Source of the DNA: Cyanodermella asteris
Lineage: Eukaryota; Ascomycota; Lecanoromycetes; Ostropales; Stictidaceae
NCBI GenBank assembly: GCA_900618795.1
Contig: UYJD01000011.1
Location: 642,980 to 706,979 of the forward strand
Length of the DNA stretch: 64,000 nt
Direction: 5' to 3'
Of this stretch, positions 1 through 10,983 are shown in pieces. Below the pieces are notes generated by a model. That model ran no database searches and was not told the origin of the DNA. It saw only the letters and a program-made list of their open reading frames with translations. The translations under genes and the position numbers were made by a program. Each line of letters opens with the position of its first letter. Positions within the stretch are counted from its first letter, which is position 1.

Positions 1-1265
1 GTTCTCGTGTTATATTCAGTGATATGATCCCAGATCTGCCTTCGAACGGAATTGTTCGAAGCACTCTCAGTGGACGACGCTAAAGGCGATCGAGGTTGTG
101 CATTCTCTTCGTCATCACTCTGCCATTCATCCAAAGTAATCTTTGACCGCGATCCGATTATGCTCGGGAATAAGGCTTCTGCGTTGTACAAAATTTGTTC
201 TTGTGAGTCGACCCACCGTTTTGATTGGCAATTCAGATATACCTGGTTCTTGCCAATGAATAAACGTCGGGAGCTGAGAACCGCTTCTTGATAAGTCCAG
301 CCGCGAGAATACCACTTCGAAGACTCGATCACGAAGTCGGGTGAAGGTGGCATTACCGTGAAACTCTTGGAGACAAGAAATAATGGCGCCGGGCATACCC
401 TGGGCCGCGCGACTCCTGGGATATGCGCGCTAGGGTCGTCGGCACAGATTGGTATAAGACAACAAGCGGCTCTGGAGTAGACCAGATCCATCTGCGAGAC
501 CTGCTCAGCTAACTCGACTTCATCCGTTTGACTTATGCAGTAGCGATCGACCCAGAGAAAGCGGAACCCGAGTTTCCGAGTAAGCTCGAGTGCATCTTCG
601 ATAAGACTCGGCAAGTCGGATGGAAGCTTTTCGTTCTCGAGACAAGCCCAAGCATCGTTTCGCGGACTCTGGCCCCAGACATAACTGAGTGTCAGATATG
701 AGTCGCTTGAATCCGCAATCCTGATCATACGGGTGTCACAATCGATCAACTTGATTGCTTTGGGTGGTCTGCGAGACAGCTTCGTTTCGTTTCGACAAGA
801 GGTGTGATTCTGTTGACACATTCTGATCCTGCGCCCAATACGCGCAAAGTCTATACGAAGCGATTGCTGCTCGTCATTTCTGTTGTAGTTTTCCCAGTTG
901 CTGTCTTGCACCTTGATTGATCCATTGCAGCGCTCCCATTCGTAGACGCCAAACTCAATTCCGAATGGCAATTCCACGGGACATATGTGCAGGCGATTGA
1001 AAACGAAAACCTTGAACCCGTTCGAGATCATTGATTGATCATTTGTATGATGGACGAATCGGAGGAAGAAAGCGCACAGACAACAGTTTAGATCGATGCC
1101 ATGGATCGGAGCGCAAGACCATGTGTCTTTAAAGTTACCTCCTCTGTGGAACTTGAACTTCGGAACGTTAATCAGGTCAAGCTGCTCGAGCAGATGCTGG
1201 CACTGAACGCACACAGGCTCATATCCCTCACCAGGCCGCTGGATGGCAGCTTCCTGACCTGTCAT
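1..1265 (-). CDS. HET-domain (heterokaryon incompatibility) protein, C-terminus beyond window
   Basis: An uninterrupted minus-strand frame runs from ATG at 1265 to the left edge, giving 421 codons with no stop. The HET domain is clear: YLTLSYVWG near residue 190, then FLWVDRYCISQ, the VYSRA segment, and SKWYSRGWTYQE near residue 318 followed by VLSSRRLFIG. The 180 residues before it hold CVQCQHLLEQL, a Cys-containing lead-in I associate with many fungal HET proteins. HET proteins trigger or regulate cell death after fusion of unlike hyphae, and many Pezizomycotina carry dozens of them. Function in this strain is inferred from the domain only. The protein continues past base 1, so total length and any C-terminal domain are unknown. 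I chose the ATG at 1265 because the frame stays plausible from there on; an upstream exon is possible. Confidence 0.88.
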   Translation of the reverse strand, partial: MTGQEAAIQRPGEGYEPVCVQCQHLLEQLDLINVPKFKFHRGGNFKDTWSCAPIHGIDLNCCLCAFFLRFVHHTNDQSMISNGFKVFVFNRLHICPVELPFGIEFGVYEWERCNGSIKVQDSNWENYNRNDEQQSLRIDFARIGRRIRMCQQNHTSCRNETKLSRRPPKAIKLIDCDTRMIRIADSSDSYLTLSYVWGQSPRNDAWACLENEKLPSDLPSLIEDALELTRKLGFRFLWVDRYCISQTDEVELAEQVSQMDLVYSRAACCLIPICADDPSAHIPGVARPRVCPAPLFLVSKSFTVMPPSPDFVIESSKWYSRGWTYQEAVLSSRRLFIGKNQVYLNCQSKRWVDSQEQILYNAEALFPSIIGSRSKITLDEWQSDDEENAQPRSPLASSTESASNNSVRRQIWDHITEYNTR

Positions 1266-1949
1266 GGTTGTGTGCCTCCGACGAAGTGATTGTATGAATG
1301 CAAAGTGAGAGGGCCGAGCCGGAGGTGGTCAAGCTAGTTGCGGACAAGGCTCATGGTGGCAAGGCTGACGCGAGTGGCCCTATTCAGCCTTGCCATGTCA
1401 GGGCCCAGCTGGTAAGTCTCCCTTGGGGATACGATGAGCAACAGCTTGACAGCCGATGGTCATTCGTGTTTCGTGTAACAACGCTGGTTTTCATTCTTAT
1501 GCACGATAGGACCGGACGACTGCATTGCAATGGCTGATATTTCTTTGAAGATCGCTGCGAAGAAACGAAGAAACGTCTAAAACACAATCAAAGGAAGGCG
1601 GCAGAAGTCCCGGTGCGCCGCAGAATTTGCCCGGCACCAAGCCTCGCTGGGAGATCATCTTTATAGCGTGAAATTTAGTGGCTCATCCCCAGAACCCCCC
1701 CCCGTGAATCCCCGTAAGCCCATTCCCAGGGGGCGTCATCAGCCGTCTCGGCGGCGTGGTGTTCACCACCCCACTGAGCCCGCGCATGTGAGCTTCTCAG
1801 ATGTCCCTCTTGCAGTAAGCAAGGCAAATTTGGGCTATATCAACGCCACAACAGATGTGCCTTGGTGCTCCTATTACACACGCCCAAAACAAGTCATGTA
1901 AAGTGATACGTTCATAAAATATCTAAGCCGGCTGCTTGAATAGCCGCGA
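1266..1949. other. Intergenic, HET promoter side and aldehyde dehydrogenase 3' side
   Basis: This stretch lies upstream of the HET gene and downstream of the aldehyde dehydrogenase, both on the minus strand. Small open frames on both strands have no recognisable domain. A run of nine C lies near 1694-1702. I see no RNA gene or repeat. Confidence 0.6.
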
Positions 1950-3503
1950 TCACAGCCTTGTTCCCATATTGATATGTACAGCCTTCGTCTGCGTATAAGC
2001 ATCCAAACCCGCCTCACCAAGCTCACGACCAATACCACTCTGCTTCACACCACCGAATGGAATACGGAAATCGCTATCCTGGCTGCTATTGACCCACACC
2101 ATTCCAGCCTCAATCTCCGCAGCAGCTCTGTGAGCCCTTTCAAGATTCAAGGTGAACACGGCAGCGCCCAGGCCATAAGTCGTATCATTCGCGGCAGTGA
2201 TTGCATCCTCTTCAGTCTTGAATCGGGTGATGACGACGAACGGTCCAAACACCTCCTCTTTGTAGATGCGCATGGACGGGGCAACGTCGGTGAAGACGGT
2301 TGGGCGGATGAAGAAGCCTTTGCCGTTGACCGAGGTCGGCTCTCCGCCTTCAAGCAAAGTGGCACCTTCGGATTTTCCAGCTTCGACAAAGGAGAGGATT
2401 CTGTCATATTGGGCTTTGGTGACTTGCGGGCCTTGGAATGTCAAGTCGTCCCATTGGTTGCCTATCTTGGATACGGTTTGGATCTGCTCACGGAACTTCT
2501 CGATGAACTTGTCGTAGATTGAATCCTGGACCATGATCCTCGACGTCGCTGTGCAGATCTGGCCCTGATTGGACATGATCCCAGCGTGGCTCCATTTCGC
2601 CGCTTGGTCAAGGTCGCAGTCGTCGAAGACAACCAACGGTGACTTGCCCCCGGTTTCGAGGGTTATGTTCTTCAGGGTACCTGCGGCGGACTTCATGATT
2701 TCCCTCGCTGTGATTGTCGAGCCAGTAAATGCAACCTTGTCAACTTGAGGATGTTGTACGAGAGCGGAGCCGGCCTCTCGTCCATATCCGTTAATGATGT
2801 TGATGACGCCAGGCGGGAAGCCAACTTCTTTGATCAAAGATCCCAGTAGCAGGATGCTCAAAGGAGTCTGTTCTGCAGCTTTGATGACAACTGTGTTGCC
2901 ACAAGCAATAGCCGGTCCCAGTTTCCATGCTGCCATAGAAAGCGGATAGTTCCAGGGAATTACCTGTGCAACAACCCCGATGGGTTGGCGAAGGGTATAG
3001 GCGAACTTTGCCGGGGTCGTACTAATGGTCTGACCAAAGACCTTGTCGGCCCAGCCTGAGTAGTATCGGAACGTCCCTACGGATTCTGGCAGATCTTCGT
3101 TCAATGCCTGCTGGTACGGCTTGCCTAAAGGATGTCAGTATCATTTCACGCCAACGATTCTGGAACAGAACGCACCATTGTCCCAAGCATCAATCGTCGC
3201 GAAAATCTCTTTCTTCTGATCAATCAAATCGGCAAGCTTCGACATCAGCACACCACGATCTGTTCCTGGCAGTTTCTTCCAGCTGTCCGCATGCAAGGCC
3301 TTCTTGGCCGCCGCTACTGCCTTGTCCACATCCTCAGCAGTGGCCGCATGGACCAAGGCTATTTCCTGTTCAGTAGCAGGGTCAATTGACACAATTTTGT
3401 TATCCGGCTTGCTGGAAGGCACAAACTCGTTGTTGATGAAAAGTCCCGTAGGCTGCTCCCATTCAATTCCGTTGGGAGCTTTCAACGTGATTGACGACGC
3501 CAT
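1950..3503 (-). CDS. NAD(P)+-dependent aldehyde dehydrogenase
   Basis: Two exons, 3503..3176 and 3124..1950, join across a 51-nt intron (donor GTGCG, acceptor TTTAG, phase 1) to give 500 aa, the usual length of cytosolic class 1/2 ALDHs. Visible are the Asn motif PWNYP (Asn about 168), cofactor loop FTGST, general base LETGGKSP (Glu about 266) and nucleophile NQGQICTATSR (Cys about 300). It oxidises aldehydes such as acetaldehyde to acids and is close to Aspergillus AldA by recall. An in-frame ATG at 3602 would add 33 residues rich in Ser, Arg and Leu (LIRHQKF), which could be a mitochondrial presequence. A TATATA lies around 3587-3592, overlapping that codon, so I prefer the ATG at 3503. The promoter is shared with the divergent aminotransferase gene. 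Confidence 0.93.
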
Positions 3504-4368
3504 GGTTGAGAGTGCTCGAAAAGGTGCTGGAGACTGATTAAACTTTTGATGTCTTATCAGGACGGGAATGAGGGCGGAGGACCGCGATATATAGCCGCTC
3601 ATGGACAGCGACCCTGTCGAGTGTGGAGGTTATCTGATCTCGTGTCGTCGGTGATGCGTTACTACCCCGCGGATTGAGTGTCTGTAAAATTACGGCCGCG
3701 AATTGGCTTCTTCTGCTTATCGCAAGAGGTGAACCCGGCGATTTGGTTCATCGGAAGTATCAAAATTAATGACAACCTTCGCCCGCGTAAGCCACGGAAA
3801 GAATGGGCTTCACTACACTAAGCATTGGTGTGGCGGTGCAGGCTTGTCATGTTGTGACTTTCGAAGTCTAATACTCGTTTCATACCGCGAAAAGCAAATG
3901 TTCGAGTTTCGCGAGACGACCCAATGGTCGACCCAAGCGTTTCCGACCTGTTGAAAAATGGGTAAACGTGCAGGTGCCTAACTAGGAATATAGCCAAGTA
4001 AAAGCTAGCCAAGTGCCTGCACCGAGATCCAGCTCAGCATTCAACAGCGTCTGATAGGCACGGCGCCTGATAGGCACTTTTACAGACCAGTTGACAAAGC
4101 GTCAATTTGAGCAGTCGAACAGCTACATGTCAAGGACACTGCAAACACACAAGACCGCATATAATCGCAGGGAGATGTCTTGACTCGCGGAAAAGTCGCC
4201 GATGTCGCCGTAGCGGCGTCATGCCAACTTTAATTTTTTGCGATCAGCGTTTCGTGTGCGGATTGACTTGACTCACTTTCCTCCACAATTCGTATTCCCA
4301 TTACGATTCCACGTACTCGTCCGAGCTGCTGGCAGCTTTCTGTACGTTGCAACCACCCTCCCGCCATC
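3504..4368. promoter_or_regulatory. Divergent promoter region, aldehyde dehydrogenase / acetylornithine aminotransferase
   Basis: These 865 bases separate the starts of two divergent genes and must hold both promoters. TATATA on the minus strand near 3590 suits the dehydrogenase. No RNA gene or convincing small CDS was seen. Confidence 0.6.
4051..4077 (+). promoter_or_regulatory. Paired GATA-type sites in an 11-bp direct repeat
   Basis: CTGATAGGCAC occurs at 4051-4061 and again at 4067-4077, 16 bp apart. Each copy contains TGATAG, which fits the HGATAR site of fungal GATA factors such as AreA. Location between an aldehyde dehydrogenase and an arginine gene would suit nitrogen control, but that is inference; short direct repeats also arise by chance. 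Confidence 0.3.
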
Positions 4369-5893
4369 ATGTCCCTTCCATCAATCACGAAGCGCGCAGC
4401 GATTGCGGCGGCGCGCCGCAGTTCCTCCCAACTGCCCTACAGAGCCAGCATCAGATATGCGTCTGTGGCGACGGTGCCGACCTCGAGTTCCTCACAGACT
4501 GATGGACTTGACCCAAAGGTGCAGTATTCACACTCGCTTTCAATTGACTATACTCACCTCTGCATAGAGAGATGCATCATTACCCACGCCAGACCCTGCT
4601 TCCGACTCCCCCACTGCCGCCCTGCTCGAAAGTTTCAGCCCATACATGGTAGCCACATATGTCCGTCCACCACCCATCATGGCGAAAGGAGAAGGATGCT
4701 ATATCTGGGATGTGGAAAACCGAAAATACCTCGACTTCACGGCCGGCATTGCGGTCAATGCTCTCGGCCATTGCGACCCTGAGATCTCACGACTGCTTGC
4801 ACAGCACTCGTCGACATTGATGCATTGCTCGAATCTATATCACAACCTTTGGGCGGGAGAATTGTCCAAGTTGTTGGTAACCAAGACGCGGGAGAGTGGA
4901 GGTATGCACAACGCAGCACGCCTGTTCATATGCAACTCAGGGAGCGAAGCCAATGAGGCGGCGATCAAATTCGCGAGGAAGGTTGGTACGATACGGGACC
5001 CGTCAGGCCAAAAGTACGAGTTCTTGTCGTTTCAGGGATCCTTTCACGGACGGACGATGGGCGCCCTGTCGGCTACACCGAACCCGAAGTACCAGAAACC
5101 CTTTGCTCCTATGGTTCCAGGTTTCAAGTACGGCACATTGAACGGTATCTCATCGATAAAAGAGCTGGTCACGGAGAAGACTTGTGGTGTCATCGTTGAG
5201 CCGATTCAGGGGGAGGGAGGAGTAAACGCGGCGAAGCCAGAGTTCTTGCAAGCGCTGCGAGATCGATGCAACGAAACAGGCACAGTATTGATTTACGATG
5301 AAATACAGTGCGGTTTGTCGAGGACAGGAAAGCTGTGGGCACACGCAGAGCTTCCGGAGTCAGCACACCCCGACGTTGTCACAACGGCGAAGGCTCTGGG
5401 GAACGGTTTCCCAATTGGCGCAGCCATGGTTTCGGAGGACGTCGCGAATTGCGTCGTGACTGGAGACCACGGCACAACTTTTGGTGGAAACCCGCTGGCG
5501 TGTCGAATCGCTCACAGCATTGTTACGCGACTGTCGGAGCCTGCGTTTCAGGACGAAGTGCTGCGCAAGGGAGAGATCTTTCGCGCTGGCTTTGACAAAC
5601 TCAGAGCAAAGTACCCGGAGTTGATTCAGGAAGTTCGCGGACGGGGCCTTATACTTGGTCTGCAACTGTCGAAGGACCCCACACCGATCATCACCGCAGC
5701 TCGTGAAAGAGGCCTACTCATCATTACTGCTGGAGTTAACACCCTTCGCTTTGTACCTCCTTTGATCATCACCCCGGAGCAGATTGAGGAGGGTCTCCGG
5801 ATACTGGATGACGCCATGGCCGTGGTAGCGGACCCTGGCGCAGAAGTCAAGAAGACAAAGGGTCAACAGGAGATGGCACCGCCAGGACGATAG
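4369..5893 (+). CDS. arg8: Acetylornithine aminotransferase, mitochondrial
   Basis: Exons 4369..4518 and 4568..5893 are joined over a 49-nt phase-0 intron and encode 491 aa. The first ~45 residues are rich in Arg, Ser and Ala without acidic residues (TKRAAIAAARRSS), as in a mitochondrial presequence. The rest is a class-III PLP aminotransferase: NSGSEANEAAIK phosphate loop, SFHGRTMGAL, YDEIQCGLSRTG with the PLP-ring Asp about 294, and TTAKALGNGFP with the Schiff-base Lys about 325. It makes N-acetylornithine from N-acetylglutamate semialdehyde in mitochondrial arginine synthesis. Ornithine aminotransferase is the main alternative, but the overall pattern (TAGIAVNALGHCDP, LQLSKDP) fits the acetylornithine group better. 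It converges with the PRPP synthetase gene, with 256 bp between stops. Confidence 0.92.
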
Positions 5894-6149
5894 CGTTATT
5901 GGCGTAATTAAATCGAGAAATGGTCCGTGACACACGATCACTAGGAATTCGTTGCTGGGCAGAAATTGCATTGTACCGTATGGTTGTATTTCTCTAAACC
6001 ACAAACCTAGAAACAACGGTAAAAAGGATGATATGCATCGCCTTCGACCATAAAAAAGCATGCGGAGTTGCTTATGAACCCACTGAACGCCAAAAGCCCA
6101 CACTTCCTGTTTCGTAAAATCTTGACGCCTACCATCGTACACCATGCCC

Positions 6150-7109
6150 CTACGGAGCATTCTTGAAGAGGTAGCTGACGCTCTCTCCGTTATGCGTACG
6201 CCTGCACGCTTCCGCCAGTGTTGCGCTAATGTCCACCGTCTTCAGCTTGGGACAAATCTCTTTCTGTTCTCCGTGAGGGACGGTGTTGGTTACAGCGATC
6301 ATGCTGAGCTTGCTATCGTTCAGAACCTGCAGCGCCTTGCCAGACAGGATGCCATGGGTCACGCAGGCCAGAACCTCCTTGGCACCGTGATCGATCAGTG
6401 TGCTGGCCGCCTTTGCCAGGGTGCCGCATGTGTCTGCCATGTCGTCGACGATGATGGCAATCTTGTCGCGAACATGTCCGACCAGAGTCATCTTCGACAC
6501 TTCATTCGGGCGCGCCCTCTCTTTGTGAATCAACGCGAATGGAAGGTCGAGCTGATCGGCTATCGAGGTCACTCTCTTCGCTCCCCCCGCGTCCGGCGAT
6601 ACAATCACGCAATCCTCAATCTTCAAATTTGTGCGCATCCACCTCAACATGCTCGGTTCCGCATAGAGGTTATCCACAGGCACGTTAAAGAATCCCTGGA
6701 TCTGGCTCGCGTGCAAGTCCATCGTAATGACATGATTGCAACCCGCCGTCTGTAGCATATTGGCCATCAACTTGGCCGTAATCGGCGCCCGACTCTTATC
6801 CTTCTTATCCTGTCTCGCGTACGGGAAATTGGGTATAACGGCCGTGATCCGCCGCGCCGAAGCCTGCTTGCAAGCCCGTATCATGATCAGCAGCTCCATG
6901 ACATTGTCGTTGACCTCGCCCGTGGCCGTGGTCTGCAGGATGAAGACATCTTCGTCGCGCACCGACTCGCCGACGTTGACCGAGGTTTCTTGGTTGCTGT
7001 CGTGTTGGACGTTGATGCGTGCCAGCTCGATGCCGAGGTGGTCGGCGACCTTTTTGGCTAGCTCGGGGTCCGAGTTGCCGGTGAGCAGCTTGATCGAATT
7101 GGTTGCCAT
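6150..7109 (-). CDS. Ribose-phosphate pyrophosphokinase (PRPP synthetase)
   Basis: A single exon from ATG at 7109 gives 319 aa, the normal size of a class I PRPP synthetase. N-terminal [12 protein letters not shown], the [13 protein letters not shown] segment, the ATP-site [10 protein letters not shown], the metal-binding [11 protein letters not shown] and the PRPP-binding [11 protein letters not shown] are all present. It transfers pyrophosphate from ATP to ribose-5-phosphate, feeding purine, pyrimidine, histidine, tryptophan and NAD synthesis. Fungi carry several PRS paralogues that form hetero-oligomers; this one lacks the long non-homologous insert of yeast Prs1/Prs5, so it is of the Prs2/3/4 type. 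In-frame ATGs at 7178 and 7238 would extend it by 23-43 residues, but family alignment supports 7109. Confidence 0.94.
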   Translation of the reverse strand: MATNSIKLLTGNSDPELAKKVADHLGIELARINVQHDSNQETSVNVGESVRDEDVFILQTTATGEVNDNVMELLIMIRACKQASARRITAVIPNFPYARQDKKDKSRAPITAKLMANMLQTAGCNHVITMDLHASQIQGFFNVPVDNLYAEPSMLRWMRTNLKIEDCVIVSPDAGGAKRVTSIADQLDLPFALIHKERARPNEVSKMTLVGHVRDKIAIIVDDMADTCGTLAKAASTLIDHGAKEVLACVTHGILSGKALQVLNDSKLSMIAVTNTVPHGEQKEICPKLKTVDISATLAEACRRTHNGESVSYLFKNAP

Positions 7110-7534
7110 TGCTGGCGTGGGGAGGTTGGTGGTGGTGGTCCGCGCATAGCTGAAAGGGTTGAAGGTCGAGGTCGGCATTTTTTTTATAGCGGGAAGAAGA
7201 GGCCGGTTTCGGTGGGGACTCCGTGAGGCTCTGGGCATCCCCCTCTTGCGGGGACGGGGCTGGATTTACATCTCTTTCACTATCAATCATGGAGAGTCAC
7301 TACACAGGACATGGCGGGCAAGCCATCTCATATCATCACTGAAATGCCAACATCGATTGCATTCACGTGGCACGACTGGTGGGGTTGATCTTTTAGTTCA
7401 TCATGTCCAGCGTGACGGTGGGAGGGCCAGCGCATGTGTGCAAGCAACCCGCACCAGTCACGGCAAACAGACGGAACAAACATTCTTAGTTCAGGCTTCT
7501 TCACAGAAGGGTGTGAGCGTGTGCTGCCGTTTCA
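7110..7534. other. Intergenic, PRPP synthetase leader
   Basis: This is the upstream region of the PRPP synthetase gene and the 3' flank of the reductase gene. An open frame continues upstream of the synthetase ATG to 7238 but carries no family signature. Nothing else is recognised. Confidence 0.6.
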
Positions 7535-8593
7535 TCAACCCCACTGATCCCGCAGGTTGTCCCTCAACGTCTCATTACGTGCAGTCCAGCCGTCCGTTCC
7601 TAAACCACGAAGAACCTCCTCCGAACGACGTGTGTCTACGAGATCGATACATGCCCAATCGTCCGGTAACGCAAGTTCGAAACGTCTATCTAGACCCTGT
7701 TCTCTAGCGTACTGCCTGAAAAATTCAACGAGCTGGTGCCCGTCATACTTGTGCGCGTACCCGAGCAGCCTCTCGCTCTTGACGTCCGGATCCAGCAGAC
7801 CGGCGACGTGCAGTCTCGCCGTGTCCCGGACGTCGATGAACCAGCGGTAGCCGCCTTGGGCGAACGATGCGAGTTGTGCGCCGCTCCCTTCTGCCCAGGA
7901 ATCGTACGGATACTTGCAAGTACTTGTTCTGAGCTTGGGGTTGAGCGAAGGGTTGAAGTTCGAATCGGGCACCACGGTGTTGACGACGATGGTCGTCTCT
8001 GTTTCTCGCAGGGCTTTCCATAACGCGTATTCGGATTGCGTTTTGCATGCTCCGTAGACGTCGAAGAAACGGTCAGGTGTATATGGCGGTGGAGCCCAAG
8101 CGCGGGCTACGGCTTCGATATTCCAGTCACTGGCCGTGATTGTTTTGGGCGTCTTGGACCCTGGGCTGGGAGTGTACAGAGCGCCGCTAGACGAGGTAAG
8201 CACGAAGCACTTGACACTGCTGGTCTTGAGGGCAGAGCGAAAGATTTCGAGCGTCGACTTGACGGTAGCAGTAACTATCACAGTTGGATCGTGGCCTGCC
8301 AATGTTTCCGTGGCAACGTGTGCCACTCCAGCTGCATCGCGTAGAACTTCATCCAAAACTCCTGGCTGATTCAGATATGGAATGTCGAATGCGTCGAATA
8401 GACTAGGGTATTTGTCGTTGAAGAGATCGATGACCCATTGGCATCGCGCTCTTTCCCGTAAGGCACCTCTTGACTCTGTCTCCAAGACTCAGAAGTTGAT
8501 CGCAGATATGACTGCCGACGAAGCCATTTGCGCCTGTGACAACCACGATCGACCCGGTGGTATGGCCGGCGTTTGACCACCGAAGAGTGACAT
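7535..8593 (-). pseudogene. NAD(P)-dependent epimerase/ketoreductase-like gene with two compensating frameshifts
   Basis: From 8485 to 7535 the frame is open and encodes most of an extended SDR of the dihydroflavonol-reductase/Gre2 type: HVATETLAGHDPT, FVLTSSSGALYTPS, active site VYGACK (YxxxK), WFIDVRDTARLH and LLDPDVKSERLL. The N-terminus should begin at ATG 8593 (MSLFGGQTPAIPPG), but the Rossmann segment SIVVVTGANGFVGSH lies in another frame. Near 8554 one base appears missing (CCGGGTCG would need CCGGGNTCG), and near 8490 one base appears extra (GTCAAGAGG for GTCAGAGG), which restores the frame. If unbroken the protein would have about 352 aa. Either two homopolymer-type sequencing errors or a young inactivation could explain this. 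The rest of the gene has no stop, which favours error or recent loss. Confidence 0.7.
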
Positions 8594-9044
8594 TGAAACG
8601 CAAGATTAAAAGAAATTCAAAGCGTGGCGAGATAGTGCAAGCTCGGCTTTCAGGTCGCTGAATTGAGGTGCGATTGAATATCGATGCTGTGGCGCTGCGC
8701 ATCACAAACGTCACGATTTAGAACAAAGCGGGGCTTTGGCTTTCGGCAGCCGAATGTTAGCGATCAAACAACAGGGGCATCAGCTTGGGGTGACAACTCG
8801 ACTAACGAAAAGAAGTTGGCAGTCACAGTCCACAGAAGGTGTAGGTACCCACATCACACAGCCCTGGTCAAAGGCCCATCTTGAGTGAAGCAATATCCAG
8901 CTCATGCTCAGGACACTCTGGCGGATCCCAACGAAACGTGGTCAACAGCACTCCGTCATGAAGCAGTTGTGTAGATGTCGAAACTCATCATTCATATGAT
9001 ATAACGCCTGAAATGCTCCGCACAAACGCTAACGTGATGCCAAC
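8594..9044. other. Intergenic, upstream of the frameshifted reductase
   Basis: Upstream flank of the reductase-like gene and 3' flank of the RNase gene. Short frames on both strands show no domain. Nothing recognised. Confidence 0.55.
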
Positions 9045-9500
9045 CTACTCATCCTGGCACTCCTCAAAGTCGTTACCCGAAGCACCAGTGTGCGTAATGA
9101 GCGCACAGTACTGTCCCGAGCTCCCATCGCTCGCCGGGCTTCCGATGACGACGCGGTCAGCACCGGGGCTGCCACCGGTGTAGACGCCGCTCTCCGTGAT
9201 CGGGTACTCGATGTACGGGGAGCCGCAGTCGAACGAGAAGCCTATGCAGTCAATTAGTTGGCTGATCTATCAGAGAACACATCAAGGTAGTGGGGCCGTA
9301 CCCTCGTAGTCGTTGTAGGTGTGCGGGTAGTCGCCGGCCTCCTGGTTGTCGCCCCAGAGCTGGAGGGCTTGTTGGGCGGCAGCCTCGATCTGGTCGGAGG
9401 AGTAGTCGTTGTTGGCGCACGAGGAGCCGGAGGGGATGCTGGAGACGGATTGGGCGACGGCGGAGGCCGCGAGGGTGAGGAGGGCGAGGACGGCCTTCAT
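9045..9500 (-). CDS. Secreted guanyl-specific ribonuclease, T1/F1 family
   Basis: Exons 9500..9302 and 9241..9045 join across a 60-nt intron (phase 1) to encode 131 aa. A signal peptide is obvious ([18 protein letters not shown]). The mature part is a near-complete RNase T1/F1 domain: [11 protein letters not shown] with the first catalytic His, PYIEYPI with the catalytic Glu, [14 protein letters not shown] with the Arg, and [14 protein letters not shown] with the second His. Cysteines near the N-terminus (SSCANN), mid-domain (FDCGS), QYCAL and EEC fit two disulfides. These enzymes cut single-stranded RNA after guanosine outside the cell, for nutrition or competition. The family is distinct from the larger sarcin-type ribotoxins, whose extended loops are absent here. 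All catalytic residues are present, so it looks active. Confidence 0.92.
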
Positions 9501-10983
9501 GTTGATCGACTTGCGAAAGTTGTCTTGGAGGGTTGGAGACGACTTGAGTTGGATTTGTTGATGACTCGACGAGGACGCGGCGGCTGAGCGAGGACGAGCT
9601 GGACGAAGCGAACGGAAAGCAGCTGAACAGTGGAAGGCAAACGAGGCGGAACCGAGAGGTTATTATACAAACGCTCAAGAACAGAACTGAACTAGCTGGA
9701 GGCCGAAACATGTCGTATCAGCTGAACGACTGACACGGTCACTCAAGAGGAGACACGACCCAAGTCCGGAAACTCTACATGGCGCATCTCGGAGACAAAT
9801 TCACAAACAGAAAGAGATCGGCAGCGGTAGTGCAACTCAGCAAGGTCCAGCGACCTGCAGGATCCGCGATTCGACGCTGGTGAGCAACTGAGCGACTACA
9901 GTACTGAGCATCAGCGGATCATCAACCGTGATGAAGGAACCTGGCTTCAGCGAACGATAAAGCTCGAACGGCGCACACGTCAACGCATTGTTCGCACGAA
10001 AAGTCAGAACTCCATGACAAGAAGAAGCTTGAGTGTACAGTCAGCCGTGGCCTTTCCACCAATGCTGTATGTATGGCTTTCTGGACCGAAAGCTTGCAGA
10101 TTTCCGTGCAACAGTATAGGAAAGTATCGACATTGGTGGGTTTGACCTCGGTGGTCAGAGGACGCTGATCCGGAGCACAACCAGTGGGTGCCGTAACTGT
10201 CGTACCAATGAAGCTGAGACTGCGACTTGTCGTCCGACTGGGTCGTTCAGGAGCGCGTGATAGGAAGACGACCTGCGATAGGACGGGCGCAGGTTAGCGA
10301 TAGAATGGAACGTGAGGAATAATCATGGGATGCATCGTTTGAGATCGTCCCGGCGCCATCGGAGTAGCCCTCAGGAACGGGAAAGTCAGGACGGAGGGGG
10401 TGCGATGGCACGTCGTGCAGCGAACGAGTGGAGGAGATTGGGCTGAGTTTCGTCTAGTTCGTCGGACAGAGAAAGCTTGTCTGCAGTAAGGTCGTCGGCC
10501 GCTAATCCTGATTCCTCGTCGCCAATCGTCGGCGGCTGGCGAGCCCGTTGCGACGCTAGAAGCCGCTGATGCGCTCTACGAAATTCCTCTTTTTGGTTAA
10601 TTCGCCTCGTCCACACCCGGATTGATTGCGTGGACGGCCATCAAGCTCATCGTGTTATCTGTTAGTAATGTGACGGTGGCTACGGTGCGAAGGCCAGGGC
10701 CAAAAAGTCATTGCCCACGTAGGTGTGCTTGACGATAGACCTTAATTGCGCTGCAGTTCTGATCTTGCAGGTTCAAGAGCATCGAGATGTCGACGAGAGT
10801 AGTTCCTAGCACGTTGATGTTGTTTCTCTTCGCAAGTTTTGTCAGGCAATTCATTGTTAAGCCAAGCGAAGTAAGTTGAGACATTATTTATTGTTGACTG
10901 TTTTTACAAATTGATCGTCCAGGGTCGTTTATAAATCATCGAGCAGTCATTTCGACATCTAGTTCATTCACTCATTCACTCAT
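9501..10983. other. Intergenic, about 1.5 kb with no supported gene
   Basis: Upstream of the RNase gene and downstream of the His/Glu-rich gene. A 76-codon minus-strand frame at 10386-10616 (charged, MWTRRINQKEEFRRAHQRLL start) is the only candidate. It has no domain and no clear promoter, so I do not call it. No repeat seen. Confidence 0.5.
9662..9667 (-). promoter_or_regulatory. Probable TATA element of the RNase gene
   Basis: TATAAT reads on the minus strand about 160 bp upstream of the RNase ATG, in an otherwise GC-moderate promoter. Position is compatible with a TATA box followed by a leader of 120-130 nt. Confidence 0.35.

Noticed and set aside
3504-3602. N-terminal mitochondrial extension of the aldehyde dehydrogenase
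   Set aside because: In frame from ATG 3602 and basic in character, but it overlaps the probable TATA element; kept only as an alternative.
10386-10616. 76-codon charged minus-strand frame
   Set aside because: No domain, promoter or splice evidence; within the range expected by chance in a 1.5-kb gap.
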